This document shows, one piece after another, positions 42,437 through 51,525 of a stretch of 64,000 nt of DNA; the first letter of the stretch is position 1; every line of letters starts with the position of its first letter. The notes under the pieces are model-generated. The model was given only the letters and a program-made list of their open reading frames with translations. It made no database searches and had not been told where the DNA came from. A program made the position numbers and the translations under genes. This DNA is from Amycolatopsis coloradensis (lineage in GTDB: Bacteria; Actinomycetota; Actinomycetes; Mycobacteriales; Pseudonocardiaceae): the NCBI RefSeq assembly GCF_001953865.1, contig NZ_MQUQ01000005.1:771256-835255 (forward strand), given 5' to 3'.

Positions 42437-44493
42437 CCGGGCTTCGCGTCGGCGTGGACATCGGCGGCACGTTCACCGATCTCTGCGTGCTCGACGAGAC
42501 CGGTGTCGTCGCCGTCGGCAAGGTGCTGACGACGCACGACGAGCCCGCCCGCGCGGTCGAGGAAGGTCTCAAAACGACACTCGCCGACGCCGGGCTGGAC
42601 GCGGCCGACGTCGAGCAGTTGGTGCACGGCACCACACTGGTCACGAACGCGCTGATCGAACGCAAGGGATCACGCACCGCGATGCTGGCGACCGCCGGCT
42701 TCCGTGACGTGCTGGAGATGCGGCGCGAGCACCGGTACGAGCTGTACGACCTCCTCATCGAGCTGCCGAAGCCGCTGGTCCCGCGCCATCTGCGGTTCGA
42801 CGTCCCCGAACGGATCCTCGCCGACGGGACTGTCCACACCGGACTTGATGAGGATTACGTCGCGCGTCTCGGCCGTGAACTCGACGCCCGCGGGATCGAC
42901 GCGGTGGCGATTTGTTTCCTGCACGCCTTCACGAATCCCGCGCACGAACGCCGGGCCGCCGACGTGCTCAAGGAGGTCGCGCCGCGACTGAGGGTCGCGT
43001 TGTCCAGCGAGGTCGTCCCGGAGATCCGCGAGTTCGAACGCGCGTCGACCACGGTCGCGAACGTCTACGTCCAAGACCTCGCCGAACGCTATCTGCGCGA
43101 TCTGGAACGGCGTCTGCACGAGGCCGGAATCCGGCCGTCACCGCACATCATGCTCTCCAACGGCGGGATCGCGACGGTCGACACGGCCGCGCGCCACCCG
43201 ATCCGCATCCTCGAATCCGGCCCGGCGGGCGGGGCGCTGGCCGCCTCCGCGATCGGGGCGGGCGCCGGTGTCGAGGATCTGCTCGCCTTCGACATGGGCG
43301 GCACGACGGCGAAACTGTGCATGATCTCCGGCGGTGCGCCGCTGGTGACGCACGAGTTCGAAGTGGACCGGAAATACCGGCTGCTGCCGGGATCCGGGCT
43401 GCCGGTCAAGGTCCCGGTCACCGACATGATCGAGATCGGCGTCGGCGGCGGCTCGATCGCCCGCATCGACGCGCTCGGCCTGCTCACCGTCGGCCCGGAT
43501 TCGGCGGGTTCCGAGCCCGGCCCGGTGTGCTACGGGCGGGGCGGCACCGAACCCACCGTGACCGACGCGGACCTCGTGCTCGGCTACCTGGATCCCGGAT
43601 ATTTCCTCGGCGGCGGAATGACTTTGGACGCCGAGGGCGCACGCGAGGCGATCCGTTCGAAGATCGCCGGACCATTCGGCATCAGCGTCGAAGAGGCCGC
43701 CTGGGGCCTCCACACCAGCGTCAACGAGGACATGGCCAACGCCGCCCGCGTCCACGCCGTCGAGCGGGGCAAGGATCCGGCGAAGCTGCCGATGTTCACT
43801 TTCGGCGGTGCCGGAGGAGTGCACGGCGTCGGCGTGGCACGGGCGCTCGGCGTGCCCGAAGTGGTCGCCCCGCCGGCGGCCGGAGTGCTGAGCGCGGCCG
43901 GATTCCTCACCGCGCCGCTGGCCTTCGACTTCGTGCGCTCGGCACGTTCGGCGGTGCTCGATCTCTCCGGGGACCAGGTCGACGCGCTGTTCGCCGAGAT
44001 GGAGACCGAGGGCAGGGAACTGCTGGAGAAGTCCGGTGTGGACGGTGCGCTGGTGACGCATCGCCGGATCGCGGAGATGCGGTACTCCGGTCAGGGCTAC
44101 GAGATCCGCGTGCCGGTCGAGCCGGGGAAGTGGCCGGAGTCGCTGGTCGACGCGTTCACCGAGACCTATCGGACGCTGTATCGGCGGACCGGGCCGGACG
44201 TGGCCGTCGAGGTGCTCAACTGGCGGGTCGTGTCGAGCGGCCCGGTACCGGCGGTCACGCTGAGACTCGCGGCCGCCACGGCCGAAGGTGACGCGCGCAA
44301 GGGGAGCCGTCCGGCGTATTTTCCCGCCGAAGGTGGATTTGTCGACACGGCGGTGTTCGACCGGTACCGGCTGGTGCCCGGTGATCGCGTCGAGGGTCCG
44401 GCCATCGTCGAGGAGCGTGAGTCCACCGTGGTCATTCCCCCGGGCGCCCGGTGCGTGGTCGGCGAGGACGCCGGTCTGGTCGTGACGGTATGA
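42433..44493 (+). CDS. hyuA: Hydantoinase/oxoprolinase family protein, subunit A (HyuA)
   Basis: 686 aa from the GTG overlapping the ThDP stop. The ASKHA fold opens with VGVDIGGTFTDLCVLDE, then LVHGTTLVTNALIERKG and MGGTTAKLCMISGG with VGGGSIARIDALG. HyuA-type proteins use ATP to activate a lactam, hydantoin or related carbonyl, always with a HyuB partner. Here the partner starts within its stop (ATGA overlap). The substrate is unknown: N-methylhydantoin, 5-oxoproline and acetophenone-type carboxylases share this fold. Confidence 0.92.
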   Translation: MTGLRVGVDIGGTFTDLCVLDETGVVAVGKVLTTHDEPARAVEEGLKTTLADAGLDAADVEQLVHGTTLVTNALIERKGSRTAMLATAGFRDVLEMRREHRYELYDLLIELPKPLVPRHLRFDVPERILADGTVHTGLDEDYVARLGRELDARGIDAVAICFLHAFTNPAHERRAADVLKEVAPRLRVALSSEVVPEIREFERASTTVANVYVQDLAERYLRDLERRLHEAGIRPSPHIMLSNGGIATVDTAARHPIRILESGPAGGALAASAIGAGAGVEDLLAFDMGGTTAKLCMISGGAPLVTHEFEVDRKYRLLPGSGLPVKVPVTDMIEIGVGGGSIARIDALGLLTVGPDSAGSEPGPVCYGRGGTEPTVTDADLVLGYLDPGYFLGGGMTLDAEGAREAIRSKIAGPFGISVEEAAWGLHTSVNEDMANAARVHAVERGKDPAKLPMFTFGGAGGVHGVGVARALGVPEVVAPPAAGVLSAAGFLTAPLAFDFVRSARSAVLDLSGDQVDALFAEMETEGRELLEKSGVDGALVTHRRIAEMRYSGQGYEIRVPVEPGKWPESLVDAFTETYRTLYRRTGPDVAVEVLNWRVVSSGPVPAVTLRLAAATAEGDARKGSRPAYFPAEGGFVDTAVFDRYRLVPGDRVEGPAIVEERESTVVIPPGARCVVGEDAGLVVTV

Positions 44494-46186
44494 GCGTCGA
44501 CCCGATCCTCGTAGGAGTGCTGGGAAACCGGCTGCACTCGATCCTGGCCGAGCAGCAGAACGCGCTCGTCAACACGGCTTCTCCTCGGTGGTGCGGGAGT
44601 CGCTCGACCTCGCCTGCGCGGTGTTCGACTCGTGTGGCGAGATGATCGGCCAGTCCATCGGCGGGACTCCCGGCCACATCAACGCGATGGCGACCGGGAT
44701 GCGCCACTTCGTCGCCGCGTTCCCGGAGGAAACCCTTATGCCCGGCGACGTCCTGCTCACCAACGACCCGTGGCAGACGGCCGGGCAGATCAACGACATC
44801 ACCGTCGCCACACCGGTTTTCCTGCGTGGGCGGCTGGTCGCGTGGTTCGCTTCCTGTTGTCACGCACCGGATATCGGCGGCCGGCTGGTTTCGGCCGAGG
44901 CAGACGAGGTCTTCGAAGAGGGTTTGCGCCTGCCGATCATGAAGTTCCTCCGCGCGGGCGAGGTCAACGCGGATCTCGAACTGCTGATCCGCGCGAACGT
45001 CCGCACGCCGGAAGAGACCATCGGCGATCTGTACGCCCAGGTCACCGGGAACGAAGTCGGTGCCGCGAGCCTGGTTCGATTACTGGAGGAATTCGCTCTC
45101 GACTCGTTGGACGACATCGCCGCGGAAATCATGAACCGCTCCGAGTGGGCACTGCGCGACGCGCTGGCGAAACTGCCGGACGGCACGTACACCAGCGAAC
45201 TGGTGACCGACGGGTTCGACGACGAAGAGGTCGTCCTCAAGGTCGCCGTGACCATCGACGGCGACGAAATCCACCTCGACTTCGGCGGATCGTCGCCGCA
45301 GAGCCGTCGCGGGATCAACGTCGTCCTCAACTACACGCGGGCGTACGCCTCGTTCGCGGTCAAGGCGGCCATTTCCCCGGAGGTGCCGCACAACGCGGGT
45401 TCGTTCCGGCCGGTGCACGTCACCGCGCCGGAAGGATCGGTGCTCAACTGCACGCCACCGGCGCCGGTCGCGTCCCGGCATCTGATCGGGCACTTCCTGC
45501 CGTCGTTGCTGATCACCGCGCTCCACGAAGCGTTACCCGGCAACGCGTTGGCGCACAGCGCGGACGCGTTGTGGATGACGATCTGGCGTGGCGCCGACGC
45601 GGCGGGCGACGAGTTCATGCTCACTGTCTTCCAGACCGGCGGCATCGGCGCACGGGCCACAAAGGACGGTCTGAGTACCACCGGATTCCCGAGTGGACTG
45701 CGCTCCACCCCGACGGAGGTCATCGAGACGATGGCGCCGCTGGTTCAGCGCGAACGCGTACTGCGAGCGGATTCCGGCGGCGCCGGACGGCGACGCGGCG
45801 GCCTCGGCCGGCGCACGTCGATGGCGGCGCGGGGCGAAATTTCGTGGAGTGTCAACGGGAATGTCGATCGGGTGCTTCGACCGGCGTCCGGTGTGGACTC
45901 GGGACACGATGGTGCCCCGGGCCGGTTCGGGCTCTCCGGCGGAGCCGACCTGCCGTCGAAAAGCCGGGTGAATTTGCGGCCGGACGACGTCGTGGACGTG
46001 ATCCTGCCCGGCGGCGGCGGATACGGCGATCCGATCGACCGGGAGCTGGAAGCCGTGCTCGCGGACGTCGTCGATGGTTACGTCTCGGTGGAAGCGGCAC
46101 GCGAACTGTACGGCGTCGAGGTCACCTATCACGGAGAACCGGGGGCGCTGGTGCGGCTTCCGGAAGACTACAGAGGGAAGAGATGA
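44490..46186 (+). pseudogene. hyuB: Hydantoinase B/oxoprolinase (HyuB), frameshifted near the N-terminus
   Basis: The ATG at 44490 overlaps the hyuA stop by 4 bp and gives a good HyuB N-terminus (VGVLGNRLHSILAEQQNALV), but about 29 codons later, near 44578, the frame is lost. From about 44580 the -1 frame continues FSSVVRESLDLACAVFDSCG and the whole remaining family sequence to 46186. One base is missing. It is either a real null mutation or a sequence error. Downstream parts (NDPWQTAGQINDITV, GGGGYGDPIDREL) are intact. An internal GTG at 44588 would allow a shortened protein. Its stop overlaps the SDR start. Confidence 0.82.
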
Positions 46187-46974
46187 GCATGGGTCGGCTG
46201 GCAGGCAAGGTCGCGGTGGTCTTCGGCGGTGCGAGGGGCATCGGTCTCGCCACCGTGAAGGAGTTCGTCGCCGAGGGCGCGACCGTGTTCTCCAGCGACA
46301 TCCGTGAACCCGCGGAATCCGTCGAAGGCGCCCGACACTCCCTTGTGGACGCCACCGACGAAGGACAGGTCGACGAGTTCGTGCGTGGTGTGGTCGCCGA
46401 AACAAGCCGGATCGACGTGCTGTTCAACAACGTCGGCATCCACCTCGGCAAACCGCTGGTGGACACCACGCTGGCGGAGTTCGACAACATCTTCGCGCTG
46501 AACGTGCGGGCCGCCTTCCTCGGCACGCGGGCCGTGCTGCCGCACATGATCGCGAACAAGGCGGGCAGCATCATCACGACGTCGTCCAACGGCGGTGTGA
46601 TGGGCCGCCCCGGCGACCCGGTGTACAACGCCACCAAACACGCGCTGGTCGGCCTGACGAAGTCGATCGCCGTCGCGCACGCGCACCAGGGGATCCGGGC
46701 GAACACGGTCAACCCCGGCGCGATCGACACCGACATGCTGCGCGGCACACTCGCCTCGCCGGAGGACTTCGAGGCCAAGCAACACCAACTGACCGCGAGC
46801 ACACCGGCCGGACGGGTCGGCGAGGCGTGGGAGGTCGCGAAGGCCGTCGTCTTCCTGGCGAGTGACGAATCGCGGTTCGTCAACGGGGTCGCGCTCCCGG
46901 TCGACGGCGCCAAGGCCGCCGGTGCCATGCCCGGCAACCGGTACAGTCTCGACTTCGAACTCGGCGTCAGGTAG
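46183..46974 (+). CDS. Short-chain dehydrogenase/reductase
   Basis: 263 aa from ATG 46183, in the hyuB stop (a second ATG at 46189). Classical SDR: VFGGARGIGLATVKEF (cofactor), LFNNVGIHLGK, catalytic Ser in IITTSSNGGV and the YNATK pair, then NTVNPGAIDTDMLRG. The C-terminus has FVNGVALPVDGAKAAG. It probably oxidises or reduces a pathway alcohol. It is the second-to-last gene of the ThDP/hydantoinase operon. Confidence 0.92.
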   Translation: MSMGRLAGKVAVVFGGARGIGLATVKEFVAEGATVFSSDIREPAESVEGARHSLVDATDEGQVDEFVRGVVAETSRIDVLFNNVGIHLGKPLVDTTLAEFDNIFALNVRAAFLGTRAVLPHMIANKAGSIITTSSNGGVMGRPGDPVYNATKHALVGLTKSIAVAHAHQGIRANTVNPGAIDTDMLRGTLASPEDFEAKQHQLTASTPAGRVGEAWEVAKAVVFLASDESRFVNGVALPVDGAKAAGAMPGNRYSLDFELGVR

Positions 46975-46978
46975 CGCC

Positions 46979-47671
46979 ATGTCCACTCCTGCCGCCGAAG
47001 AGACACTGGCCCGTGACCGGCCCCTGCTCGAACGGAGCGGGACGGCGGAACGGGTCGCCGAGATCCTGCGCCAGCGCATCACCGAAGGCGTTTTCCCGCC
47101 GGGGTCGAGGCTTTCCGAACCGTCGATCAGTGCCGCGCTCGGCGTTTCGCGCAACACCCTGCGCGAGTCGTTCCAGCTGCTGGCGCACGAGCGGCTCGCC
47201 GTGCACGAACTCAACCGCGGTGTGTTCGTCCGTGAGCTGACCGTGCAGGACATCTCGGATCTCTACGTGATGCGGCGGGTCACCGAATGCGGTGCGCTTC
47301 GGCGTGCGGCCGAACTGTCCACTGTGGATCTTTCGGGCATCGCCAACGCGGTGGCGCAAGGCCGTGCAGCGGCGGACGAAGGCGACTGGCAGACTGTCGG
47401 GACCGCGAGCATCGCGTTCCATCAGGCGCTCGGTGACCTGGCGGGCAGTGAGCGGGTCAGCACGACGATGCGCCAGGTGCTGGCGGAGACGCGGCTCTTC
47501 TTCGTGCTGGCGGAGAACACGCGCACGTTCTTCGAGCCGTTCCTGGAGCGGCACGAACGGATCCTGCGGGATCTGGAACGCGGACGGTTCGGGCCCGCGG
47601 AGGCGGCGTTGGAGAAGTACTTGCGGGATGCGGAGAAACAGCTTCTGGCCGCTTACGACCGCCGGGGTTGA
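46979..47671 (+). CDS. FCD-family GntR regulator of the ThDP/hydantoinase operon
   Basis: 230 aa from ATG 46979, 4 bases after the SDR stop. The winged helix (about 22-88) contains ERVAEILRQRITEGVFPPGS and ALGVSRNTLRESFQLLAHER; the FCD domain follows (about 98-225) with MRRVTECGALRRAAEL, IAFHQALGDLAGSERVST and ERHERILRDLERGR. It probably controls its own operon through the dyad at 40774-40788. Confidence 0.9.
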   Translation: MSTPAAEETLARDRPLLERSGTAERVAEILRQRITEGVFPPGSRLSEPSISAALGVSRNTLRESFQLLAHERLAVHELNRGVFVRELTVQDISDLYVMRRVTECGALRRAAELSTVDLSGIANAVAQGRAAADEGDWQTVGTASIAFHQALGDLAGSERVSTTMRQVLAETRLFFVLAENTRTFFEPFLERHERILRDLERGRFGPAEAALEKYLRDAEKQLLAAYDRRG

Positions 47672-47819
47672 GCCTCGGCGGGTGTGGTGGTGCTCAACCC
47701 GAGAGTCCGTGAACCCTCGCGCTCCGCGGTCGTCGGCCCGTTGGACCTTGACTGTGTGGCTTTCGGGACAACTGACGTCGCCTGCCCGACGGCAGCGAGC
47801 GGGGAAGTGCCGACCTTGG

Positions 47820-47876
47820 GTGTCGTGAAAGCCACTTTCGAGACATCAGATGTCTCGAAAGTGGCTTTCGCGACAC
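47820..47876. terminator. Family C inverted repeat (28-bp stem, 1-nt centre)
   Basis: Arms 47820-47847 and 47849-47876 pair over 28 bp with one mismatch; core GAAAGCCACTTTCGAGACAT. A partial extra copy (GTGGCTTTCGGGACA) is at about 47755-47769, and a sister copy at 58724-58786. It follows the GntR gene in a convergent gap. Confidence 0.8.
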
Positions 47877-47889
47877 CTGCCCGGGCGCG

Positions 47890-48030
47890 CGGAGGCGTCA
47901 GCAAGTGAGGGGAAGCCGACGATCGCGATCGCCGCGTAGGCCAGCCCGACGACGAGCGTCGGCAGCACGAGCGTCTCGTAATCGGCCGAGCCGAGGGGCA
48001 GCGTCACGTACGCGACGAGGCACGGCCAGG
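47890..48030 (-). pseudogene. Membrane protein fragment
   Basis: One minus-strand frame reads LVAYVTLPLGSADYETLVLP and TLVVGLAYAAIAIVGFPSLA, two likely membrane helices with no start and no continuation upstream. It looks like the stranded tail of an integral membrane protein. It lies between two hairpins. Confidence 0.4.
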
Positions 48031-48060
48031 GCCCGGTTCACAGACCCACAATAATTGCAA

Positions 48061-48115
48061 TTCGTCCTCTGGTTGCGGTAGTTGGCGGTACGAACTACCG
48101 CAACTAGAGGACGAA
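48061..48115. terminator. Family B inverted repeat
   Basis: Arms 48061-48083 and 48093-48115 pair over 23 bp with one mismatch; core CGTCCTCTGGTTGCGGTAGT. Sister copies are at 36620 and 62961. Confidence 0.8.
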
Positions 48116-48179
48116 ACGCGGGGTCAGGCGAAAGTGGCACCAGCCCAGCCCGCGTGCTCGGAATAGACCCCGTCACCGC

Positions 48180-48294
48180 CGGCTGTTCGTCGCGGACTGG
48201 GGGATCGCGGTCTCGCCGCCGCTGGTCGCCGGAAAGGCCGAACTGGACCTGCTCGCCTCGGCCTTGCCGCGTGCGCTGGACCGGCTGGCCTGAC
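48180..48294 (+). pseudogene. C-terminal scrap of a class III aminotransferase-like gene
   Basis: The last frame before the convergent AraC gene reads LFVADWGIAVSPPLVAGKAE and LDLLASALPRALDRLA, then TGA at 48292-48294. This resembles the end of PLP class III aminotransferases (the SPPL motif). No catalytic part is present. Confidence 0.45.
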
Positions 48295-48297
48295 GGG

Positions 48298-49302
48298 TCA
48301 TCCGGCGACAGCGGTCACCTGAGGCTGCCGAGGGAAGGCGTTCCGGTACGCCCCTGGCGAGACACCGACCTGCTTGAGGAAGTGGTGGCGCAGGTTGTTC
48401 GCGGTGCCGAGACCGCTGAGTTCCGCGATCCTCTCCACCGGGAGGTCAGTCGATTCCAACAGGCTCTGAGCCTGGGAAAGACGCTGGGTGAGCAGCCATT
48501 GCAGCGGCGTCGTGCCGGTGGCCTGCTGGAGACGCCGGTAGAAGGTCCGGCGGCTCATCATGGCGCGCCGCGCGAGATCTTCGATCGTCAGCGGCCGGTC
48601 GAGATGCGCTCTCGCCCAGTCGAGCACCGGCGCCAGCCCCTGGTCGTCGGTGGCCGGGACGGACAGGTCGATGAACTGGGCCTGTCCGCCCGGCCGGTGC
48701 GCGGGCACGACCATCCGGCGGGCCAGCTGGTTGGCCACATGCGCCCCGAGGTCACGGCGGACCAAGTGCAGGCACAGGTCCAGGCCCGCGGTCATCCCGG
48801 CGCTGGTGAGCACGTCGCCGTCGTCCACGTAGAGCACCGAGTCGTCGACCTCGACCTCGGGAAAACGCTCGGCCAGCAGTGCGGTGTGCATCCAGTGCGA
48901 GGTGGCGCGGCGGCCGTCGAGCAGCCCGGCCTCGGCGAGCGCGAAGGCTCCGGAGCACAGGGAAACCATTCGGGCGCCCGCGTCGTGGGCGCGGCGCAAG
49001 GCGCTGATCAGCTCGGGTGAGACCGGCGCGCCTTCGCTGAGGACCTCGTCCGGTACCGACGACACGATGACCGTGTCGGCGCCGACGATGTCCTCGAGCC
49101 GGTACGGGGTGCGCAGCGCGAATCCCGGGGCGGCCTCGGAGGCCCGGTCGCCGGTTCCGCACATCCGCAGGTCGTACCAGGGGTCGGCGAGATCGGGCTG
49201 CGGCATCCCGAAAACGGTGGCGGGAATGCTCACCTCGTACAGGTCCCAGAAGGCGACCCCGATCTCCTCGGGGACGACCAGTGCGACCGAACCAGCGCTC
49301 AT
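48298..49302 (-). CDS. GlxA-type transcriptional regulator (DJ-1/PfpI + AraC)
   Basis: 334 aa from ATG 49302, with AGGA upstream (a GTG at 49308 is close by). Residues about 8-175 are a DJ-1/PfpI-like domain with MVSLCSGAFALAEAGLLDGR, where a Cys occupies the nucleophile elbow; the C-terminal AraC domain (about 215-320) has two helix-turn-helix units (LTIEDLARRAMMSRRTFYRR and GLGTANNLRHHFLKQVGVSP). Such regulators sense small metabolites. It is divergent from the imine-reductase-like/PPOX pair, its likely targets. Confidence 0.92.
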   Translation of the reverse strand: MSAGSVALVVPEEIGVAFWDLYEVSIPATVFGMPQPDLADPWYDLRMCGTGDRASEAAPGFALRTPYRLEDIVGADTVIVSSVPDEVLSEGAPVSPELISALRRAHDAGARMVSLCSGAFALAEAGLLDGRRATSHWMHTALLAERFPEVEVDDSVLYVDDGDVLTSAGMTAGLDLCLHLVRRDLGAHVANQLARRMVVPAHRPGGQAQFIDLSVPATDDQGLAPVLDWARAHLDRPLTIEDLARRAMMSRRTFYRRLQQATGTTPLQWLLTQRLSQAQSLLESTDLPVERIAELSGLGTANNLRHHFLKQVGVSPGAYRNAFPRQPQVTAVAG

Positions 49303-49385
49303 GGCCACATCCTATGGCACTAATTTGGTGGTTCCGGTCATCAGTGTCACTGGCAGTGAAAAGTCCGGGTCGCGAGGCTGGACCC

Positions 49386-50261
49386 ATGAGCACAACACCT
49401 GAGCGCGTCACCGTCATCGGCCTCGGCAACCTGGGCCGCGCGCTGGCCGAGACCTTCCTTCACCACGGCCACCCCACGACGGTCTGGAACCGCGACGCGG
49501 CCAAAGCGGAGGCTCTCGTCGCGGCCGGCGCGACGGCGGAGGCCACCGCCGCGGAGGCGATCTCGGCGGGTGACCTCGTGATCGTCGCACTGCTGGACTC
49601 CACCGTCTCCCGGCAGGTACTGGCCGGTGCGGCCGACGCGGTCGCCGGGCGCGCGCTGGTCAACGTCACCTCCGGCGGACCGGAGGACGCGCGGGAACTG
49701 GCCGCGTGGGCGGCCGAGCAAGGGGCGGACTACCTCCACGGCGCCGTCTACGCGGTGCCGCAAACGATCGGCACCACCGAGTCTTCGATCAGCTACAGCG
49801 GTTCCGAGAGCGTCCACCAGCGTTGGCAGACGCGGCTGGACCTGCTGGGGAAGGGCACTTTCCTCGGCACCGACGCCGGTCTCGCCTCGGGGTACGACGT
49901 CGCCATCCTGGCCGGGATGTACGGCATGATCGGCGGTTTCCTGCACGCCACGGCGATGGCGGCGGCGGCCGGGGTCCGCGCCACCGAACTGACGCCGATG
50001 CTGCTGTCCTGGCTCGCGGATTCGTTCCCGGCACTGTCCACTTTCGCCGAGGAGATCGACAGCGGCGGATACACCGGCGGGGAGTCCAGCCTGGCCATGA
50101 ACCAGGCGGGCTTGGCCACGATCATCCGGGCCAGCCAGGAACTGGACGTCCCGGCGGGCACCCTGCTCCCGCTCAAGGACCTGATCGACCGGCAGATCGC
50201 CGCCGGACACGCCGCGGCCAGCCTCTCTCGAGCCGTCGAGTCCTTCCGGAGCGCGGCATGA
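49386..50261 (+). CDS. NAD(P)-dependent imine-reductase-like oxidoreductase
   Basis: 291 aa from ATG 49386. The Rossmann half starts VTVIGLGNLGRALAETFL (3-hydroxyisobutyrate/6-phosphogluconate dehydrogenase group) and has VWNRDAAKAEALVAAGAT. The C-terminal helical half contains GYDVAILAGMYGMIGGFLHA, where an Asp lies at the position used by many imine reductases. It probably reduces a C=N or C=O bond. Its stop overlaps the following PPOX start by 4 bp. Confidence 0.85.
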   Translation: MSTTPERVTVIGLGNLGRALAETFLHHGHPTTVWNRDAAKAEALVAAGATAEATAAEAISAGDLVIVALLDSTVSRQVLAGAADAVAGRALVNVTSGGPEDARELAAWAAEQGADYLHGAVYAVPQTIGTTESSISYSGSESVHQRWQTRLDLLGKGTFLGTDAGLASGYDVAILAGMYGMIGGFLHATAMAAAAGVRATELTPMLLSWLADSFPALSTFAEEIDSGGYTGGESSLAMNQAGLATIIRASQELDVPAGTLLPLKDLIDRQIAAGHAAASLSRAVESFRSAA

Positions 50262-50740
50262 GCACGACGACCGGCGACTTCGGCGAACTGGAAACCGAGT
50301 TCGACACCTACGTCGGAGCCATCAACTACGCCACGATGGTGACGGTCGACGCCGAGAACCGGCCGCGGACCCGCGTCCTCATCCCGGTGTGGGAGAAGGT
50401 CGACGGCAAGCCGCTCGGCTGGCTGGCCACCTACCGGACCCCGGTCAAGGCGGCGCACCTCGCAGGCAACCCGCACACCAACTTCTCCTACTGGGCGCCG
50501 GGGAACAACTCGGTGGCCGTCGACGCGGTCGCCGTCTGGGACAATGAGCCCTCGGTCAAGGAACACGTGTGGGACCTGTACCGCAAGACGAGTCCGCGCG
50601 GCGCCGGGTATCCGCTCGGCAACTTCTGGAAGTCCCCGGCCGATCCGCGGTTGCACGTGCTGCGGCTGACGCCGTGGCGGATCCAGGTGATCCGCGGGGC
50701 CGACCTGCGGAGCCGGATCTGGCGAGCGGACCGGACCTAG
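50258..50740 (+). CDS. Pyridoxamine 5'-phosphate oxidase-like flavin protein
   Basis: 160 aa from ATG 50258. A split-barrel flavoprotein: INYATMVTVDAENRPRTRVL, WLATYRTPVKAAHLAGNPHT and WRIQVIRGADLRSRIW are the expected strands and the phosphate/FMN region. It may bind FMN or F420 and oxidise or reduce small molecules. It is translationally coupled to the imine-reductase-like gene. Confidence 0.87.
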   Translation: MSTTTGDFGELETEFDTYVGAINYATMVTVDAENRPRTRVLIPVWEKVDGKPLGWLATYRTPVKAAHLAGNPHTNFSYWAPGNNSVAVDAVAVWDNEPSVKEHVWDLYRKTSPRGAGYPLGNFWKSPADPRLHVLRLTPWRIQVIRGADLRSRIWRADRT

Positions 50741-51220
50741 GGCTGTGGTGTCTGCTGGCTCGAAGTACACGAAGGACCCCTTCCTGTACCTAGGCGCAAG
50801 GTCCCGGCAAAGTCGCAGAGCTGCTGGTCAGCGCTGCTCTGGGTAACCGGATGTGACATCGCTGGTGCCCGTAAGGGTCGAGCGGGGAGGATTTCGGACG
50901 GTGTCTCCGTGACCTGCAAGACCTCGACCACGACCTCTCGAGCCCGAACCCCAGCGATCACCGCGCCCGGACGCAATGAAGGGGCCTTTCCCAGCGAAAT
51001 TTCGCTGGGAAAGGCCCCTTCATGTCATCACCTCCGCGATCAGGGACGCGGAGTGTGACGCGCACGAGGGCCTCGCGCTCGGTCATGAAAGGCGCAGCCG
51101 ACGGGACCAGGTCCCTTCATGACACCCCAGTGCGGCGGGCCCGCGTGGGCCCGCCTCAGCAGAGGCGGAGTTCGGTGCCCTCGGGGTCCGCGGTGGTGAA
51201 CCACGCGGACGGCCTCGGTC
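50741..51220. repeat. Convergent gap with a half family A repeat, a 48-bp perfect palindrome and an imperfect pair
   Basis: No gene is supported. 50763-50805 matches the left arm and loop of family A (AAGTACACGAAGGACCCC) but lacks its right arm. 50976-51023 is a perfect 48-bp palindrome without loop: ATGAAGGGGCCTTTCCCAGC opens the left arm and its complement closes the right. About 51083-51123 holds a TCATGAAAGG...CCTTCATGA pair. Confidence 0.75.
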
Positions 51221-51415
51221 TTACCTGGAAGTCATACGCCATACCGGCACATTAACCACCCGCCCCGACAATTCCGGGAGCTCATGCCCGCTGACCACGG
51301 TGAACCGCCACTTGTCGACCCCGCCGCCGATGATCTCGGCGTAGCGCCGGGCGCCGTCCGCGTTGGCGAAGCGCACTTGCTGGCCATTGGTGAGATGGGT
51401 GATCTTGACCGCCAT
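51221..51415 (-). CDS. Small conserved-looking protein of unknown function
   Basis: 64 aa from ATG 51415, with GAGGAGA upstream; a clean start that the longer frame hides. It reads MAVKITHLTNGQQVRFANAD, then GARRYAEIIGGGVDKWRFTV and VSGHELPELSGRVVNVPVW. The compact, charged sequence with a Gly-rich turn and no helix-breaking bias looks genuine. No family recognised. It is the nearest gene to the large palindrome on the convergent side. Confidence 0.6.
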   Translation of the reverse strand: MAVKITHLTNGQQVRFANADGARRYAEIIGGGVDKWRFTVVSGHELPELSGRVVNVPVWRMTSR

Positions 51416-51525
51416 CCGTGTCTCCTCTGCTCTGGTGCCGGCCCGCGGAGCTTCCCCCTCCGGGGCCGGCGCGGACAGTAGAACACACGTTCGATAGACG
51501 TGGCCAACCGAACCCCCCGCACGGG

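Noticed and set aside
50737..50976. 79-codon minus-strand frame in the convergent gap
   Set aside because: No ribosome site, no similarity, and it lies between palindromic repeats.
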